From: Rhizobium sp. CCGE 510
GTDB taxonomy: Bacteria > Pseudomonadota > Alphaproteobacteria > Rhizobiales > Rhizobiaceae
NCBI RefSeq assembly: GCF_000292525.1
Contig: NZ_AEYF01000044.1
Location: forward strand, 310,001 to 374,000
Length of the DNA: 64,000 nt
Direction of reading: 5' to 3'
Shown: positions 8,401-17,664 of the stretch, piece by piece
How the letters are laid out: every line of letters begins with the position of its first letter
How positions within the stretch are numbered: position 1 is the stretch's first letter
The notes under the pieces: generated by a model
Databases searched by the model: none
Told to the model about the DNA's origin: nothing
What the model saw: the letters and a program-made list of their open reading frames with translations, nothing else
Program-made: the position numbers and the translations under genes

Positions 8401-11400
8401 ATGAACGGATCGCGATCAAATCCTTCCCGACAGTCCGACAGGACCTCGCTCGATGCGCTGAACCGCACGATCGAAGGGCTGGAGGCACGCATCGAAGGGC
8501 TGATGGGCAGTGGGCGCGAACAGCGGCCGCGCACGGCAACAGCCGAGCGCGAACCCTACCCAGCCTCCAATGCTCCGCGCCCCGCAAGGGCGCCGCTCGA
8601 GCCGCGGCCGGATCCGCTTTCCGAAATCCGCCAGCGCCAGCGCGCGCTTGAAGCGGGCCGCGAGCGACCCTACACACGCGAGCCGGCCCCGCAGGTGCGC
8701 GAACCCGCGCCGCGCGCCGCCGCACCACAACCGGCACCCGCCTTCCGTGCGGGCGACGACACGATGACCGAGATCGCCCAGGCGCTCGTCAATCTCAGGC
8801 ATGACCTGAAGCGCGATATTTCGGAGGGCGTCACCCGCGAGATGAACGCGCTGCGCGCCGAGCTGCGCGAGATCAAGGCAAATGCCGGCGATGGCGGTTT
8901 CGCCGACGATATGCGCGCCGATATGGGCCGGCTTGCCCAGAGCATCACCCAGCTGACCGGCCGCTCGAGCGGCCCGGAGGCCACCGGCCTGCGCGAGGAT
9001 TTCGAGGAGCTGCGCTCGCTGATGGACGGGCTGGCGCGCGAGGATTCGCTGCGCCATATGGAAAACCGCTGGGACGGCTTCGAAAGCCGGCTTGCGGCGC
9101 TCGATACCGAGGGTCTGCAGGAAGAGCTGGTTTCGCTCGCCTACCGGCTCGACGACATCAAGCGTCATATCGGCGGCATGGGCGAAAGCCCGGCGGTCCG
9201 GGCGCTTGAGGACAAGCTGATCGCCATCGCCACGGCGATGGAGCAGTTCGGCAACATGATCCAGCCGCACGACCGGGTCATGTCGGAACAGTTCGCAGCC
9301 ATGGACACGCGGCTTGACGAGATCAGCCGGGCAATCGCAGCAAGTGGGCGCGCGGCTGCCGCCAACGATCCGGCGCTGATGCAGCGGCTGGAAGGCCGGC
9401 TTTCGGCGCTGGCCGATCAGATCGACCTGATGAGCCATGATGCGGCCAACCGCGTGAACCCGGCCGACGAGCTGGCGATGCGGCTGGAGGCGCTGACGGG
9501 ACGCGTCGAGGAACTGACGAAGGTGGAAGCGACGTCACGGCTCGACGAACGGCTGGAACATCTTTCCTATCTGCTGGAGCGGACGCAGGCGACGGCGCAG
9601 CCCGACCTCACCGGCACGCTTTCCGACATTTCCCGCAAGATCGACGCGCTTGAGAACGGCGCGGTCAACGACGTGCTGGCGCAGCGGCTCGACGGTCTCG
9701 CCCGGCGCATCGACGAGATGGCGGACCTGCAACCCACGGCGGTCGCCGCGGTCGACGACGGCGCCTTCCGGCGTCTCGAAGGGCGGCTCAGCGACATCGC
9801 CGCCCGGCTGGAAGAGAGCACATCGGCAGCGCCGACCGATCCACGTGCGCTGAAGAACTTGGAAGACCAGATCGCCAATCTTTCGGCACTGATGAACACG
9901 CCGCGCGAAAGCGCCGTGATCCCCGCCGAATTCGACCGGCGGATGGGCGCGATCGAAGACTATATGGCGACGAGCGACGAATATATCATCGAGGCGGCAC
10001 GCCAGGCGGCGGAGGCCGTCATCGATGCCTATTCGCGCAACGGCGGTCCGCAGGGCGCCGTGCCCGCCGCCGACATGTCGGCGCTGACGGCGCTGGCCGA
10101 GGATCTGCGCCACCTCGAGGATATCAGCCGCGACAGCGAGGAGCGCACGCACAAGACCTTCAAGGCGCTGCACGAGACACTGGTGCATATTGCCGACCGT
10201 CTCGACGGCATGGAAGAGCGTGGCGGGCGGGTGAATGCCCAGATGCCGGTGGCCGACGTCGATTTCGATGTCGATCCCTACGCGCTGATGGTGGCCGAGG
10301 CCGAGATGGACAGGACGCCGGCGGCTGTCCTGGCAGCGAAGGCCTCTCCCGTCATCCGCACGGCCGAGGTTGCAGCCGAACCTGCCGCCCCGGCGCAAGC
10401 CGATGCCATGAGCGGAACCAGCGCGATCGCCATCGAAGCCGCGACCAGGACGCCGGAGGCTGCGACGCACGCGCCGACCAAGGCCAGCCTGCTCGCCAGC
10501 CTCGGCAAGCGGCTGCTGCCCGGCAAGAAAACCGAGAGCCGGGCACCCGAACGCCCGATGATCGACCCCGCGCCGTCGATCGATCCGACCGACGTGGTGC
10601 CGACGGATGCGGCAAACGAACTGCTCGAGCCGGGCTCGGGCGCACCCGACGTGAAGAAGATCCTTGAACGCGTCCGCGCCAGCCAGAGTGCTGCACGCGG
10701 CAAACCTGCCGCCGAAACCGATCGCGCCGATTATATCGCCGCCGCGCGCCGTGCGGCGCAGGCAGCCGCGATGGAAGTGGACGCCAATCCGAAACAGGCA
10801 GCCGTCAAGGCCGAGAAGAAGGGCGCAAGCGTCGACAAGGCCGGCAAGACCGATAGGTCTGACAAGACGGGCAAGACCAGTGCCTTTTCGCGCTACCGCC
10901 GGCCGATCCTGCTCGCGGTCGGCGCCGTTCTGCTGGCGATCATGGCCTTTCCGCTTGCCCGGACGCTGACGAGCGGCGAGAGCGCCCCGCAGGCGCCTGC
11001 CGAGGTCTCGGCGCTGACCGGCGCGACGGAGAACCCGCCGCTGGCCTTGCCTGAGGCAACACCCGCCCAGCCGGACACCGGCGCGGCCGAAACGACCGCT
11101 CCCACAGCGCACACGACGCCGCTTGCCGCCGAAAAGACTGAGCCGGAAGCAACCCCGCCGGTTGCCGGCGAACATCTGACCGACGCCGCCCCGCTCGACG
11201 GCGAAGGGGCCGCGACATTTGCGCCTGCCGCCCCATCCGGCGCGGCACAGGAGACATCGGGCTTCGTTGCGAACACGCCGGCGGCGGCATCCGCACCGCA
11301 GTCCGCCATCACCATTCCCGATACCGTCCAGCCGAAATCGCTTGCCGATGCGGCGCGCAGCGGCGATGTGCTGGCGCTGTTTGAGATCGGCGCGCGTTAC

Positions 11401-12183
11401 TCGGACGGCCGCAACGGCATCACCGTCGATCAGAAACAGGCTGCAGGCTGGTACCAGCTTTCGGCCGACAAGGGCTTTGCGCCGGCGCAGTACCGGCTCG
11501 GCAGCATGTACGAGAAGGGCAATGGCGTCGAACGCGACATCACCAAGGCCAAGGGCTTCTACGAGCAGGCGGCAAGTCAGGGCAATGCCAGCGCCATGCA
11601 CAATCTCGCCGTGCTCTACGCTTCCGGCGCGCTTGGCCAGCAGGACTATGCCACGGCCGCCTCATGGTTCACCAAGGCCGCCAACCTCGGCATCACCGAC
11701 AGCCAGTTCAACCTGGCGATCCTTTGCGCCCGTGGCAATGGGGTTCCGGCGGATCTCGAAGAATCCTACAAATGGTTTTCGATCGCCGCCAAGGCGGGCG
11801 ACAAGGACGCGGCACAGAAACGCGACGAAGTGGCCAAAGCCATGAAGCCGGACCAACTGGAGCGGGCACGCGCCAAGGCCGATCTCTGGAAGCCGGAGCC
11901 GGTCGATCACCGCACCAACACCATCGACATTCCCGACGAATGGGCCGGCACCGGCCTCAAGACGGCGACCGTCGATATGAAGAAGGCGATCCGCAATATC
12001 CAGGCGATCCTCAACAATAACGGGTTCGACGCCGGCTCACCGGATGGCGAAATGGGCGCAAAGACCGTGACCGCGATCAAAAGCTTCCAGAAGTCGGTCG
12101 GCCAGGAGCCGGACGGCAAGGTGACCGACGCGACCGTCAAGGCACTGCTCGAACGCAACAAGCAGGGCAGCAAGGCGATCTGA
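8401..12183 (+). CDS. podJ: PodJ-like polar localization factor (coiled coil, TM, Sel1, PG-binding)
   Basis: About 1260 residues. The N-terminal two thirds is charged and rich in heptad-like coiled coil with many RLD/RLE repeats. A basic linker precedes one transmembrane helix at about 834-853 (RPILLAVGAVLLAIMAFPLA). A Pro/Ala-rich periplasmic linker follows, then Sel1 repeats at about 983-1147 and a peptidoglycan-binding type 1 domain at about 1175-1255. This order matches alphaproteobacterial PodJ, which organises the new or growth pole. I chose ATG 8401 (MNGSRSNPSR); an in-frame GTG at 8323 would add 26 residues. The gene stands alone between repeats. Confidence 0.88.
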   Translation: MNGSRSNPSRQSDRTSLDALNRTIEGLEARIEGLMGSGREQRPRTATAEREPYPASNAPRPARAPLEPRPDPLSEIRQRQRALEAGRERPYTREPAPQVREPAPRAAAPQPAPAFRAGDDTMTEIAQALVNLRHDLKRDISEGVTREMNALRAELREIKANAGDGGFADDMRADMGRLAQSITQLTGRSSGPEATGLREDFEELRSLMDGLAREDSLRHMENRWDGFESRLAALDTEGLQEELVSLAYRLDDIKRHIGGMGESPAVRALEDKLIAIATAMEQFGNMIQPHDRVMSEQFAAMDTRLDEISRAIAASGRAAAANDPALMQRLEGRLSALADQIDLMSHDAANRVNPADELAMRLEALTGRVEELTKVEATSRLDERLEHLSYLLERTQATAQPDLTGTLSDISRKIDALENGAVNDVLAQRLDGLARRIDEMADLQPTAVAAVDDGAFRRLEGRLSDIAARLEESTSAAPTDPRALKNLEDQIANLSALMNTPRESAVIPAEFDRRMGAIEDYMATSDEYIIEAARQAAEAVIDAYSRNGGPQGAVPAADMSALTALAEDLRHLEDISRDSEERTHKTFKALHETLVHIADRLDGMEERGGRVNAQMPVADVDFDVDPYALMVAEAEMDRTPAAVLAAKASPVIRTAEVAAEPAAPAQADAMSGTSAIAIEAATRTPEAATHAPTKASLLASLGKRLLPGKKTESRAPERPMIDPAPSIDPTDVVPTDAANELLEPGSGAPDVKKILERVRASQSAARGKPAAETDRADYIAAARRAAQAAAMEVDANPKQAAVKAEKKGASVDKAGKTDRSDKTGKTSAFSRYRRPILLAVGAVLLAIMAFPLARTLTSGESAPQAPAEVSALTGATENPPLALPEATPAQPDTGAAETTAPTAHTTPLAAEKTEPEATPPVAGEHLTDAAPLDGEGAATFAPAAPSGAAQETSGFVANTPAAASAPQSAITIPDTVQPKSLADAARSGDVLALFEIGARYSDGRNGITVDQKQAAGWYQLSADKGFAPAQYRLGSMYEKGNGVERDITKAKGFYEQAASQGNASAMHNLAVLYASGALGQQDYATAASWFTKAANLGITDSQFNLAILCARGNGVPADLEESYKWFSIAAKAGDKDAAQKRDEVAKAMKPDQLERARAKADLWKPEPVDHRTNTIDIPDEWAGTGLKTATVDMKKAIRNIQAILNNNGFDAGSPDGEMGAKTVTAIKSFQKSVGQEPDGKVTDATVKALLERNKQGSKAI

Positions 12184-12215
12184 GGCATGCCGCATCGATG
12201 CGGGAGGCACCGAGC

Positions 12216-12356
12216 CGCCCCTCATCCGCCTGCCGGCACCTTCTCCCCGTAAACGGGGCGAAGGAGATATGCCGCGCCCTCTTCGTCTCCACCAACCTTT
12301 CGTGGGCACGTCCCCTCGCCCCGTTTGCGGGGAGAGGGTTAGGGTGAGGGGCGGCC
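12216..12356. repeat. RIME-like repeat, family B
   Basis: The element runs from CCCCTCATCCGCCTGCC to GTTAGGGTGAGGGG, with internal palindromes around CCCCGTAAACGGGG and CCCCGTTTGCGGGG. Other copies lie at 33907-34090, 38463-38755, 43036-43180 and 49896-50055. It occupies the gap between the podJ-like gene and the TauE-like gene. The rest of that gap (12357-12671) holds no supported gene. Confidence 0.8.
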
Positions 12357-12671
12357 TAACCATCGGCGCTAACCGGACAGCGAGCCAAGCATGGCGAAAG
12401 ACTCGGCCGGACTTTGTCAGCAATCCGAGCTTGGCGGCACTATGCCGCAAGGCTTTCTCCACTTTTTACCCCCACCTGTCACGCAATCTGAAAAAAGCCG
12501 GATTATGCGGGACAGATCGATCGACGCACCTGCCGAATCGTCCGCTTTCAATCTTCATCGCCACAAGGGCTGATCGAAAGCCTCTGGCAACGATTTCACA
12601 GTATGGTGCGCATTCGAACGGGGTCGTGACAGAACCCGCCCGGCAGGGGCGGTCATCATTCGGGGTCGGCT

Positions 12672-13595
12672 GTGACAATCTATCTGCCCATCGCAGAATT
12701 GTCGGTGAACATCTTCATCATTCTCGGCATGGGGGCGGCCGTCGGATTCCTGTCTGGAATGTTCGGCGTTGGTGGCGGCTTTCTGATCACGCCGCTGCTG
12801 ATCTTCTACAACATCCCCCCGATCGTTGCGGTCGCAACCGGCGCCAACCAGGTGGTGGCGTCGTCGATCTCAGGCGCGATCACGCATTTTCGGCGCGGCA
12901 CGCTCGACGTCAAGCTCGGCACTGTGCTTTTGATCGGCGGCCTCTCGGGGGCGACGGTCGGCATCTGGATCTTCTCGCTGCTGCGCGCCATCGGCCAGCT
13001 CGATCTGATCATTTCGCTGATGTATGTCATCTTCCTCGGCACGGTCGGCGGACTGATGCTGCTCGAAAGCATCAATGCCATGCGGCGGGCGGCGCGCAAC
13101 GAGCTGCCGGCGCCACGCAAGCCCGGCCACCAGCACTGGGTGCACAGACTGCCGCTGAAGGTGCGCTTCAAGAAATCCAAAGTTTTTCTGAGCGTCATTC
13201 CGATCGTTGCGCTCGGCTTTGCGATCGGCATCCTCACCTCGATCATGGGTGTCGGCGGCGGCTTCATCATGGTGCCGGCAATGATCTATCTGTTGCGCAT
13301 CCCGACCAATGTCGTTGTCGGCACCTCGTTGTTCCAGATCATTTTCGTGACCGCCTATACGACGATCGTGCAAGCGGCGACGAACTTTTCCGTCGATATC
13401 GTGCTTGCCTTCATCCTGATGGTCGCAGGTGTTATCGGCGCGCAATACGGCGTGCGCGTCGGCCAGAAGCTGCGCGGCGAGCAGTTGCGCGCCCTGCTCG
13501 GCTTGCTGGTGCTCGCCGTCGGCGTGCGTCTGGCGATCGCGCTGGTGGTGACGCCGGCCGACATTTATTCGGTGGTGATGGGAGCGGGCAACTGA
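12672..13595 (+). CDS. TauE/SafE-family membrane transporter
   Basis: A 307-residue inner-membrane protein with about eight predicted hydrophobic helices and the two internally repeated glycine motifs of the TSUP family (GMFGVGGGFLITPLL near residue 35 and IMGVGGGFIMVPAM near 200). The family exports or imports small sulfur or carbon anions such as sulfite and sulfoacetate. The start is a GTG at 12672. The stop overlaps the next gene by one base (TGATG), which implies translational coupling with the TIGR02186-like protein. Substrate unknown. Confidence 0.9.
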   Translation: MTIYLPIAELSVNIFIILGMGAAVGFLSGMFGVGGGFLITPLLIFYNIPPIVAVATGANQVVASSISGAITHFRRGTLDVKLGTVLLIGGLSGATVGIWIFSLLRAIGQLDLIISLMYVIFLGTVGGLMLLESINAMRRAARNELPAPRKPGHQHWVHRLPLKVRFKKSKVFLSVIPIVALGFAIGILTSIMGVGGGFIMVPAMIYLLRIPTNVVVGTSLFQIIFVTAYTTIVQAATNFSVDIVLAFILMVAGVIGAQYGVRVGQKLRGEQLRALLGLLVLAVGVRLAIALVVTPADIYSVVMGAGN

Positions 13596-14395
13596 TGCGT
13601 CTGCTTGCCGCCGCCATCGCGCTTCTTTGTCTGCTGCCGGCGGCTGCCGTAGCACAATGGCTGCCTGGGCAGGCAACCGAAGCGGTGCGTGAAGGGCTAG
13701 AAATCGGCACGTCGACCAGCGAAATCGCCATCACTTCGGATTTCCACGGCGCCGACCTGACGATCTTCGGGGCGCTGTCGAACACCGACCAGCTGCTGCT
13801 CGCCATCGGCCAATATGATGTGGTCGTGGTGTTGGAGGGCCCGCGCCAGGATGCGACGGTGCGCAAGAAGGAGCGCGTCTTCGGCATCTGGGTGAATACA
13901 CGCTCGATGACCTTCGAGGCGGTGCCGCACTCCTATTCCATGTCGAGTTCGCGGATGATCGACGACCTGACGACGCCGCTCGAACTGACCGATCAGGGGA
14001 TCGGCATCGATCACATTCCGCTGACGCCGGTCGGCTTTGTCGGCGATGGCAGCAATCTCAGCGAATTCCGCGATGCCTTCCGGCGGCTGCAGCAGGGCGG
14101 CGGGTTCTACGACCGCAACCCGAGCGGCGTGCGCTTCGTTTCCTCCAATCTCTTCAAGGCGAGCCTGCGCCTGCCGGCAAACATTCCGAACGGCGTCCAC
14201 ACGGTGCGCGCCTATCTGTTCAAGAGCGGCAATCTTATCACCCAGCAATCGCTGCCGCTGCGTGTCATCAAGACCGGCATCGAGCAGACGATCACCGACG
14301 CCGCGCATGGCCAGCCGATCCTCTACGGCTTCGCGTCCGTGGCTCTCGCGGTCATCACCGGTTGGGGCGCCAGCCTGATCTTCCGCAAGGACTGA
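13595..14395 (+). CDS. TIGR02186-like periplasmic/membrane-anchored protein
   Basis: A 266-residue protein with a cleavable-looking N-terminal signal (MRLLAAAIALLCLLPAAAVAQ), a beta-rich periplasmic body and one C-terminal hydrophobic helix (ILYGFASVALAVITGWGASLIF) with a short FRKD tail. It matches the alphaproteobacterial TIGR02186 family, which is regularly found next to TauE-type transporters. The one-base overlap with that gene supports a partner role, perhaps as an extracytoplasmic accessory. Biochemical function is unknown. Confidence 0.85.
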   Translation: MRLLAAAIALLCLLPAAAVAQWLPGQATEAVREGLEIGTSTSEIAITSDFHGADLTIFGALSNTDQLLLAIGQYDVVVVLEGPRQDATVRKKERVFGIWVNTRSMTFEAVPHSYSMSSSRMIDDLTTPLELTDQGIGIDHIPLTPVGFVGDGSNLSEFRDAFRRLQQGGGFYDRNPSGVRFVSSNLFKASLRLPANIPNGVHTVRAYLFKSGNLITQQSLPLRVIKTGIEQTITDAAHGQPILYGFASVALAVITGWGASLIFRKD

Positions 14396-14581
14396 TCCGC
14401 CGCAAGGCGCTGCTTACGCGAATTTCTTAAGGGTGATCGGGCAAGCCAACGCTTCATGCCGGCGCAGCCATTCTCCATCTATCCCGACAAGCCGCTTGCA
14501 TTTTGCTATCGGTTGCCCTAGTTTCAAACCGGTTGCGATAAGCAACTTGTTTTGCGGCCGGCAGACCGGAAGGAGGATGGA

Positions 14582-15139
14582 ATGAGAAAGCTCGTCGTCT
14601 GGAACCTGATGACCCTCGACGGTTATTTCGAAGGCACGAAGCCGTGGGATATCGACTTTCATAATCTCGCCTGGGGACCCGAGCTGCAGCGTTTGGCCGA
14701 GCAATTCGGCGAAGAAGGCGATCTGCTGGTCTTTGGCCGCAAGACCTATGAGGGCATGGCCTCTTACTGGCCGACCGCCGAAAGCGAAGACAAGATCAAG
14801 GCCTATATGAACGGCATCGCCAAGATCGCCGTGTCGCGGACGATGACCGAGCCCGGCTGGAACAATGCCCGCGTCGTCAGCGATCCGATCGCCGAATTGA
14901 CAAGGCTGAAGCAAGAGGACGGCAAGACGATCTTCATCTTCGGCAGTGCCGCGCTTGCCGACAGCCTGCTGAAAGCCGGCCTTATCGATGAAGTCAGGAT
15001 TTGCGTCGTGCCGGTCATTCTCGGCGGTGGCAACCCGCTTTTCAAGCCCGCAGGGGAGCAACTGCCGCTGAAACTCATCCAATCCTCGACGACGGAAAGC
15101 GGCGCGGTAATCCTGCGCTACGCGCCCGTCAAAGCGTAG
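14582..15139 (+). CDS. Dihydrofolate reductase-like (RibD C-terminal domain) protein
   Basis: A 185-residue single-domain protein starting MRKLVVWNLMTLDGYFEG, with the nucleotide-binding stretch IFIFGSAALADSLLKAGLIDEVRICVVP shared by RibD C-terminal and DHFR-fold reductases (quoted here only as a family hallmark at about residues 118-146). GGAGG lies six bases before ATG 14582; an ATG at 14552 would add ten residues. It stands alone. Many such paralogues in rhizobia have no known substrate, and this one is not part of a riboflavin operon. Confidence 0.85.
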   Translation: MRKLVVWNLMTLDGYFEGTKPWDIDFHNLAWGPELQRLAEQFGEEGDLLVFGRKTYEGMASYWPTAESEDKIKAYMNGIAKIAVSRTMTEPGWNNARVVSDPIAELTRLKQEDGKTIFIFGSAALADSLLKAGLIDEVRICVVPVILGGGNPLFKPAGEQLPLKLIQSSTTESGAVILRYAPVKA

Positions 15140-15244
15140 CGGGTTAGACTATCTGATGACGCCAATGGCCCAATCTATGGCCGCCTTCGGCTTTTCCTGC
15201 TGAAATCCCGCCTCTATCATCGTCCCCGAACAGGGAGACGGAGC

Positions 15245-16231
15245 ATGGCAGAAGGCACGGACCTGCCGTTTGCGGAAGAACAAGATGAACGGCCGGCAGC
15301 AGGTGCACCGGTGGAGATCCGATGCAGCGACGGCGTGATGCTCGGCGGCCATCTCTGGACCTCGGGCGCAGCGAAGGCTCGCGCCAGCGTCATCGTCAAT
15401 CCGGCGACCGGCGTGCTTGCGCGTTATTATCATCGTTACGCCCATTTTCTCGCCGCTCACGGTTTCGACGTCCTGACCTATGACTACCGCGGCATCGGGC
15501 TTTCACGGCCGGCGCGGCTCCGCGGCTGCGGTTATCGCTGGCGGGAATGGGGCGAACAGGATTTCGACGCGGCGCTGCGCTTCATGGACGGACGGGCAGA
15601 CCAGCCGCTTTATGTCGTCGGCCACAGCATCGGCGGTTTTCTGCCGGGCCTCTCGAAACATGGCGGGCGGATCGACCGCATGCTGACGATGGGCGCTCAA
15701 TATGCCTATTGGCGCGACTATGCGCCGGCGCGCCGGATGCGGCTGCTGATGAAATGGCACGTTGCCATGCCGGTGCTGACGGCGCTCTTCGGTTATTTTC
15801 CCGGCAAGCGGCTCGGGTGGCTCGAGGATCTGCCGGCCGGCGTCGCCCATGAATGGAGCTTTCGCCGGGCGCGCATGGAGATGAGCCACCCTGTCGCCGA
15901 GCGGGACGAGGTGCTCAAGCGTTTTGCTGCCGTGACCGCACCTATCCTGGCCGTCGCCATGTCGGACGACGAACTCGGAACCGTGCCGGCGATCCGCCGG
16001 ACGCTTGCCTATTACCGCAATGCCGAGATCGGCGAAGTGCTGTTGCAGCCCGCCGATTTCGGCTTCGAGGCGATCGGCCATTTCGGCCTGTTCCATGCAC
16101 GCCATTCCGAGGGCTTCTGGCGCGACAGCGTCCTCTGGCTGCGCGACGGCATCCATCCCTGGCCGGCGCAGGCAGCTATCCAGAAAACTTCGTATTCGAC
16201 TAAAAACCGGTCCTTAACATTTACGAGTTAG
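15245..16231 (+). CDS. Alpha/beta hydrolase
   Basis: A 328-residue alpha/beta-hydrolase-fold protein, probably an esterase or lipase-like enzyme. The nucleophile elbow GHSIGG has its Ser near residue 127, an acidic residue is in MSDDELGT, and a His in AIGHFGLFH completes a plausible triad. There is no signal peptide. The last 20 or so residues (TKNRSLTFTS) look less conserved. The stop sits five bases before a hairpin that also overlaps the ribosome site of the next gene. Substrate unknown. Confidence 0.88.
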   Translation: MAEGTDLPFAEEQDERPAAGAPVEIRCSDGVMLGGHLWTSGAAKARASVIVNPATGVLARYYHRYAHFLAAHGFDVLTYDYRGIGLSRPARLRGCGYRWREWGEQDFDAALRFMDGRADQPLYVVGHSIGGFLPGLSKHGGRIDRMLTMGAQYAYWRDYAPARRMRLLMKWHVAMPVLTALFGYFPGKRLGWLEDLPAGVAHEWSFRRARMEMSHPVAERDEVLKRFAAVTAPILAVAMSDDELGTVPAIRRTLAYYRNAEIGEVLLQPADFGFEAIGHFGLFHARHSEGFWRDSVLWLRDGIHPWPAQAAIQKTSYSTKNRSLTFTS

Positions 16232-16235
16232 TAAT

Positions 16236-16251
16236 CTCTCGGAAACGAGAG
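16236..16251 (+). promoter_or_regulatory. GAAA-tetraloop hairpin over the ribosome site of the next gene
   Basis: CTCTCG, GAAA and CGAGAG form a perfect six-pair stem with a GNRA loop. Its 3' arm is the Shine-Dalgarno-like GAGAGG of the ATG at 16260. If formed, it would hide the ribosome site; it could equally be a weak terminator for the hydrolase gene, whose stop is at 16231. Confidence 0.5.
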
Positions 16252-16259
16252 GTTTTGTC

Positions 16260-16841
16260 ATGCGTACTCGTATCGTTCTGACCGCCGTGGGTCTCGCGCT
16301 GCTTGCCGGCTGCGCGACGGCGCCGAAGCAGACGAGGAACATCTGTGCCGTCTTCGATGAGCGCGACGGGCTCTTCTCCAGCTGGCAACGAGCGGCCGAG
16401 CGGACGGAGAAGAAATACGGCGTGCCGGTGCCGATCCTGATGGCGACGATGTATACCGAATCGGGCTTCCAGCCCTATGCCCGGCCGCCGCGCACCAAGC
16501 TGTTCGGCTTCATTCCCTGGACCCGGCCGTCGACCGCCTACGGTTATTCGCAGGCGCTCGACGGGACATGGGATCACTATCAGTCGCAGACCGGGAACTG
16601 GACGGCGCGGCGGGCAAACTTCGCCGACGCCATCGATTTCATCGGCTGGTATCACGCCCAGAACAGCGCGGAGACCGGCATTCCGCTGAACGATGCCTAT
16701 AACCTCTATCTCGCCTACTATTCCGGCCCGACCGGTTACAAGCGCGGCGACTGGCGCTCGAACGGGCAATTGCAGCAGACCGCGCAGAAGTTCGCGCGAA
16801 TGGCCGGGACGTATCAGCGGCAGTTGCAGGAGTGCGATTGA
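16260..16841 (+). CDS. Transglycosylase SLT-domain lipoprotein
   Basis: A 193-residue lipoprotein with a lipobox LLAGC (Cys18) and an SLT lysozyme-like domain. The catalytic Glu is E67 in MYTESGF, followed by a GYSQALDGTWD segment and LAYYSGPTGY in the positions of typical lytic transglycosylase motifs. It is predicted to cleave murein glycan strands at the outer or inner membrane face. The ribosome site GAGAGG lies in the hairpin at 16236-16251. It is not in an evident operon with peptidoglycan genes. Confidence 0.9.
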   Translation: MRTRIVLTAVGLALLAGCATAPKQTRNICAVFDERDGLFSSWQRAAERTEKKYGVPVPILMATMYTESGFQPYARPPRTKLFGFIPWTRPSTAYGYSQALDGTWDHYQSQTGNWTARRANFADAIDFIGWYHAQNSAETGIPLNDAYNLYLAYYSGPTGYKRGDWRSNGQLQQTAQKFARMAGTYQRQLQECD

Positions 16842-16860
16842 TTTCAGGGTGTGCCGTGTA

Positions 16861-16886
16861 GGCCCCCCTCTGCCCTGCCGGGCCTG
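16861..16886. repeat. Partial family A repeat
   Basis: CCCCCCTCTGCCCTGCCGGG is one arm end of the family A element found at 236-416 and 996-1170, without its partner arm. It lies in the 72-base convergent gap between the transglycosylase gene and pdeM. Confidence 0.6.
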
Positions 16887-16913
16887 GGGCGAGCCGCCAC
16901 GGCACAGCAAGCG

Positions 16914-17648
16914 CTACCCGCGCAAATTCCCGTACCTGACCGAATAGATCCGATCCCGCCCCAGCAGATGCGCCATGAGCGAGGATGTGTCGAACAGGCC
17001 CTTCATCGCCTGATGGGCGAGATCCAGGCCGCCGCTCATGACGCCGAAGGCCGGCATCAGGAGGCGGGCGCCGTCGGTGGCAAAACAGGGGCGGCGGACG
17101 GATTTCTCGCGGCGGCGGACGGTTGCCGACGGGTGCAGGTGGCCGGCGATTTCGCCGCTCTGCAAGCCGTTCCTCGGCTCGTGGCGGAAGGTCAGGCCGG
17201 CATAATGCATCTCGTCGACGGAAGCGCCGGGCAGATCGACGACGCCGTCGGGATCGTGATTGCCGTTGACCCAGATCCATTCGCGGCCGCGGGCCATTGT
17301 GACGATCAGCGCCCGAAAATTCTCCGGCAGATGCGCAGAACCGACGCGGTCGTGGAAATTGTCGCCGAGCGAGACGACGAGCTTCGGATCATAACGCGAA
17401 ATGACGGCGGCAAGCACGGTCAGCGTCGCCAGCGTATCATAAGGCGGCAGCATCATGCCGCGGCGGGCGAAGGCTGCGCCTTTTTCCAGATGCAGGTCGG
17501 AGACGACGAGCAGGCCGGCATCCGGCAGATAAAGCGCACCGAGCGGATCGCAGACGACGGCAATGCCATGGACCGATGTCTCGATCCCCGGCATCGCGGT
17601 CTGTCCCGATAAGTCGCGCGCAAGCGCCAGGCGGTTCATCACGGTCAT
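16914..17648 (-). CDS. pdeM: Ligase-associated DNA damage response endonuclease PdeM
   Basis: A 244-residue metallophosphoesterase. Metal-binding motifs appear in order: SDLHLEKG, GDNFHD, NGNHDPDG and GHLHP, the calcineurin-like set. The family works with an Lhr-type helicase, an exonuclease and an ATP-dependent ligase in DNA repair. I chose ATG 17648 with GGAAG upstream; a TTG at 17657 would add three residues. It follows the helicase gene by 16 bases on the same strand, supporting co-transcription. The ligase and exonuclease partners are not in this window. Confidence 0.9.
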   Translation of the reverse strand: MTVMNRLALARDLSGQTAMPGIETSVHGIAVVCDPLGALYLPDAGLLVVSDLHLEKGAAFARRGMMLPPYDTLATLTVLAAVISRYDPKLVVSLGDNFHDRVGSAHLPENFRALIVTMARGREWIWVNGNHDPDGVVDLPGASVDEMHYAGLTFRHEPRNGLQSGEIAGHLHPSATVRRREKSVRRPCFATDGARLLMPAFGVMSGGLDLAHQAMKGLFDTSSLMAHLLGRDRIYSVRYGNLRG

Positions 17649-17664
17649 TGCTTCCAAACAAGTC

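Noticed and set aside
9535..11601. 688-codon minus-strand frame opposite the podJ-like gene
   Set aside because: Antisense shadow of a GC-rich coiled-coil gene; no domain or start signal.
12269..13594. Upstream extension of the TIGR02186 frame through the TauE gene
   Set aside because: The real start is the coupled ATG at 13595 with a signal peptide; the upstream part is a shadow of TauE and a RIME.
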